A DNA stretch of 64,000 nucleotides. It comes from Hirsutella rhossiliensis. Taxonomy: Eukaryota; Ascomycota; Sordariomycetes; Hypocreales; Ophiocordycipitaceae. Position 1 is the stretch's first letter. Each line of letters opens with the position of its first letter. Where the stretch lies: assembly GCF_020360975.1 (NCBI RefSeq), contig NW_025408676.1, positions 2,542,001-2,606,000 of the forward strand. Reading direction: 5' to 3'. The notes beneath the pieces were generated by a model, which ran no database searches, had not been told where the DNA came from, and was given only the letters and a program-made list of their open reading frames with translations. Below are positions 60,891 through 64,000 of this stretch, in pieces. The translations under genes were made by a program, and so were the position numbers.

Positions 60891-62150
60891 AGCTTATAGC
60901 CTTTATATATATTACTAATAATCCTTTAGTATACTATTTTATTATTTATACTATACTTATACTTTTTATATTTATAAACTCTATAGTTTAAGTATATATA
61001 TTTATTATAATCTTCTTTAATATATTTAACTTATTATATAAGTCTTTAAAAGATTAAAGGTTTAAATACTTTAAAGTAAGTAGCGTTATATTATTCTTTT
61101 ATTTTAATATATTTATAGATTTTATATATCTTTAGATAATATCTTATTAATAAACCGTAATTATCGCGGTATTTAAGTAGTATACTATAATTAGGTTTTA
61201 ATAATATAACTTAGTCGTTTAAGTAGCCTTAATTAATTTTCTAGTAGTTTAGTTTTATACTTAAGTAAGGTTTTAAAAGTACTTATCCTTTAAACCTAAC
61301 TAAGAAGGTATTATATTATACTTTTATTTAAAAGTATATTATATAATCTAAGTAAACGTATAATATCTATAAAATATACTTATAGTACTTATAAGTAAGT
61401 AGTATTTATAAATTATCTTTAAAATCTCCTTATAGTTACTATTCTTATTATAAAGCTATAAAGGTATTAACTATAGTAATAGCTATAATATAGTCTCCTT
61501 TATATAGTACTAGTTAATATCGAATTTATATAGCTTATTAGTTTTTTATAAGAATTTAAGGTATTTATTAGGTTTTAATTTTAAGTATTTCTTTAAATTC
61601 TTTAAAGTATAAAGCGTATTTTTTAATTGTAGTATTTTCCTTTAATAGTAAGGGTAGTAGTATAAGTTCGTTCTTATCTTTTATTTCTTTAAGTATTTCT
61701 TATTCTTTAAAGCTTATATCGTCGATACTTTATTATTCCTCTTTAAGTTATTATTTAAGTTTTATAAGTATAAGGGCTATATTTATATCTTCTTTATTAT
61801 ATTATTTATAAACTACTCATTATTATTATTAATTTTTATTTTATATATCTTCCTAAAATCGTTTACTATTTTTCTTAATTTAGTCTTAAGAGACTCCTTT
61901 AAAATAAAGGTATTTTAGTTTTATAAATTTAACTTATTTCTATATTTTAAGATCCCTTTATTATATTATTATAAGGGTCTTCTTTAATAGCTTTAAGAAC
62001 TATATAATACTATTCTTATAGCTTAAGTATACTATATATTTATTATTATAGTATATAGTCTAACTAAAGAGTTTATACTTTAGTTCTTATTTATTAATAG
62101 CGTTTAAGTATTCCTTACCTTTTAAGGCTAGTACTTAGTAGGCTTTCTTC
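60891..62150 (-). pseudogene. Gypsy-1 internal region, not resolved (post-gag)
   Basis: By position this should encode protease and reverse transcriptase. The minus strand has coding-like stretches such as SIDDISFKE*EILKEIKDKN and NTTIKKYALYFKEFKEILK (about 61,770-61,600), charged and helical, but no recognisable LINE, Copia or Gypsy RT motif. Either RT was deleted or this is a spacer or unknown ORF of the element. Confidence 0.35.
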
Positions 62151-62154
62151 TCCT

Positions 62155-62960
62155 TATAAAGTTATTTATATTCTTTAAAGCAATATCTAAGTTTCCTATA
62201 ATTAAAATACTTTCTTTTACTTTTCTATATTATATTTAGATTTATTTTACTTAGGTTAGTTATATAAGCGTATATAATAAGAGTTTCGCGCTTCTTTTTA
62301 TAGTTAGCGTATTAGTTAAAGTTATTCCTATAAAAAGGGTTCTAGTTTCCTCTTCCTTATTTCTTTTCTTAGCGTTATATATACTATCTATTATCGATTT
62401 ATACTACTATAGTAATATAGTTTAAGAGGGTATTAAGTTAATTTTCCTTATAAAGCTTATCCTTAACTTCTTCTTTAAGCCTATTATAGAATTATAATAT
62501 AAGAGGTTTATTATTTTAATTAAGCTTTAAAGTAACTTAATAGAACTTTATAATATAATTTAATACTAAGATCCTTTATTAAAGTTCTTAAAGTTTTTAT
62601 TTAGCTTCTTATTCCTTATTAGTTATTCTAAATACTTTTATAATAGCTTCTTTAAATCCTTAGAAACTAATAAAGACTTTGTTTATCTTATTATCTTATT
62701 ACGCTAGTTAGTTATTAAGAAAATCCCTTATAATAGGTCTAAACTAAGTAAGTGCTATTTTAGATAAATAAGTTCTTATATAAAGTACTTTTTCGACTAG
62801 GTCTAAGAGTTTAATAAAGTAAAACTAATAATAAGCCTTAAGTTAAGTAAGAAAGTCTTAAAGTATACTATAAGTACTATTAAATAGTCCTAGCTATTTT
62901 AGTTTAACTATTTCTCTAAGGTCCTTAACTTATCTATTACCTTATTTATTCCTAAGTAAC
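62155..62960 (-). pseudogene. Gypsy-1 gag pseudogene with zinc knuckle
   Basis: The minus strand reads FYNRLKEEVKDKLYKEN and LLNYITIVV*IDNR*Y (about 62,510-62,385). This is the typical Ty3/Gypsy retrotransposon gag block (family: FxxGLxxxVKDxL...). KYFNYRKLRYCFKEY follows at about 62,170-62,215. The latter becomes a CX2CX4HX4C knuckle when Y is read as RIP-changed C or H. Gag forms the particle that packages element RNA. Confidence 0.7.
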
Positions 62961-63116
62961 TATACCTTATATTAAAGGGTAATAATCTCGCGTATTATAT
63001 CCTAAGGCAATATAATAGCTCTAGAGTTAGTTAATCTAGTTTACTATATAGGTATATTAATAGTTATAATATTACTTAAAGTAACGTAGTATTATATTAA
63101 ATAAGAGCTTTTAATA

Positions 63117-63581
63117 TATAATAACTAGTATTATTCTTAAAGGATAAACCTATTAAGGGGTTTATATTAATAGATATAATAAGGCGTAGTCTAAGTAATA
63201 ATATATATATTACGTTAGTAATAAGTTAAAAGTTATAGACTATAAACTATAACTAAGTAATTAGAATTAAAGATAGAATTATAATAAAGATCTATATTAA
63301 AAGCTATCGAGCTATTTATTTAAAGGAGTATTCCGTTCCTTCCTTATATATCTTAAGAGCTTCCTTAGATCGTCGAGAGTACTAAGTAATCCTATAGCTT
63401 AAGAGCGCTAGAGCGCTAAAGCGATCTTATAATCCTAGCTATAGAGCGTTAAAGCGCTAAAGTAACCTATCGCTTTAAACTTAATTAGCCTATTAGTTTA
63501 TTTAATATTCCTTACTCCTTATATTATATATCCTTATAATATATACTAGTCCCCGCGGTTTACTAAACTATAGTTATAATA
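63117..63581 (-). repeat. Gypsy-1 5' LTR (465 bp)
   Basis: Pairs with 44,687-45,151. Since gag lies immediately to its left on the minus strand, this is the 5' LTR. The AAAGG target copy follows at 63,582-63,586. Confidence 0.88.
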
Positions 63582-63586
63582 AAAGG

Positions 63587-64000
63587 TTAATAGCTTCTTA
63601 TAGCTATTAATAGTATATATAGTCCCTTAGCTTAAGTTTCTCTTAATTCTTAAGAAGCTATAATTAATATATATAAAGTTATATTTAATACTATATAAAG
63701 GGAGGCTATAGTTTAGCCTTATATAGTCCTAGGTCTAATATAATAGTAAGGAGAAAAGAGTACTAAATACTTTACTTAACTTATAAGATACTTAAGAAGT
63801 CTTAGCCTTAGTATTTATAAGTATATTATAGTAAATCTATAAGTAAAAAGGGCTAGCTATAGCTATAGTATTAATTTATATAGTTAGCTTAATAAATATT
63901 AAGAAAGTACTATAACTAAAGCGCCTTATATTAAAAGAAGAGCTATAGTAAGCTATCTTACTATAGTTTTATAACTTATTACTACTCTTTTAAAAGAGTA
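63587..64000 (+). pseudogene. Continuation of the unrecognised frame after Gypsy-1
   Basis: Joined in thought to the segment ending at 44,681, the plus strand stays coding-like. Pieces are NSFL*LLIVYIVP*LKFLL and, further on, SKEKSTKYFT*LIRYLRSLS, with RIP-type stops only. It reaches the window end, so the 3' limit is unknown. Confidence 0.45.

Larger units (their letters stand above)
44687..63581 (-). mobile_element. Gypsy-1: Ty3/Gypsy element split by LINE C and Copia-3
   Basis: Paired 465-bp LTRs and a 5-bp duplication bound the element. Removing LINE C (about 7.35 kb) and Copia-3 (about 6.3 kb) leaves about 5.2 kb. Orientation is minus: gag with zinc knuckle lies at the right (about 62,950-62,160), integrase at the left (47,076-46,150), and a purine tract (complement of CCTCCTCTTTTTTT, 45,157-45,170) abuts the left LTR. 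RIP stops are everywhere. It is short for a Gypsy element and I could not find a clear reverse-transcriptase motif in 60,891-62,150. Part of pol may be deleted or too mutated. Confidence 0.85.

Noticed and set aside
1..64000. Centromere
   Set aside because: RIP-saturated nested retrotransposons occur in fungal centromeres, but an intact, probably expressed two-gene island in the middle argues for an ordinary AT-rich block; CENP-A data would be needed.

Overview
The window looks like a chromosomal segment of a filamentous ascomycete (Pezizomycotina, probably Sordariomycetes). It has an AT-rich, repeat-filled, heavily mutated background and one small island of normal DNA. The two flanks (about 1-27,300 and 34,411-64,000) almost lack the dinucleotides CA and TG. 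They are full of TA, and stop codons sit where the encoded families have Gln or Trp. This is the signature of repeat-induced point mutation (RIP). The island (about 27,305-34,410) has normal base use, short introns with GT...AG ends and CTRAC-like branch sites, and two intact genes.

Left flank. Positions 1-4,100 hold the 3' part of a Tad1-like LINE (LINE A). A 258-bp minus-strand Gypsy reverse-transcriptase scrap follows. LINE B (4,359 to about 18,075) is split by a complete Copia element (Copia-1, 9,353-15,688, with 467-bp LTRs and target duplication AGTAT). Next comes a degenerate minus-strand Copia of another family, itself split by Copia-2 (19,125-25,437, minus, 485-bp LTRs, duplication CTAAT). 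A Tc1/mariner transposase pseudogene (about 25,830-27,103) closes the flank.

Island. A Mei2-like RNA-binding protein gene lies on the plus strand (28,632-31,227; I resolve 11 exons and 675 residues). A Slp1-type SUN-domain ER membrane protein gene lies on the minus strand (34,184-31,581). They are convergent and about 350 bp apart.

Right flank. A Fot1/pogo transposase pseudogene (about 34,770-35,507) is cut by full-length LINE D (35,508-42,876, minus, 15-bp target duplication). An unrecognised dead reading frame (about 43,260-44,681, continuing at 63,587) is split by a minus-strand Gypsy element (44,687-63,581, 465-bp LTRs, duplication AAAGG). That Gypsy in turn contains LINE C (47,077 to about 54,430) and Copia-3 (54,566-60,885, duplication AATAT).

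The most unusual observation is a long reading frame on the strand opposite to the reverse-transcriptase ORF in the 3' third of the LINE family. It is seen clearly in copies C and D, broken only where RIP makes stops from Gln or Trp codons, and encodes a Ser/Tyr/Lys-rich protein I do not recognise. All protein readings in the flanks are from pseudogenes. Boundaries given as 'about' were judged by eye from alignment between copies.
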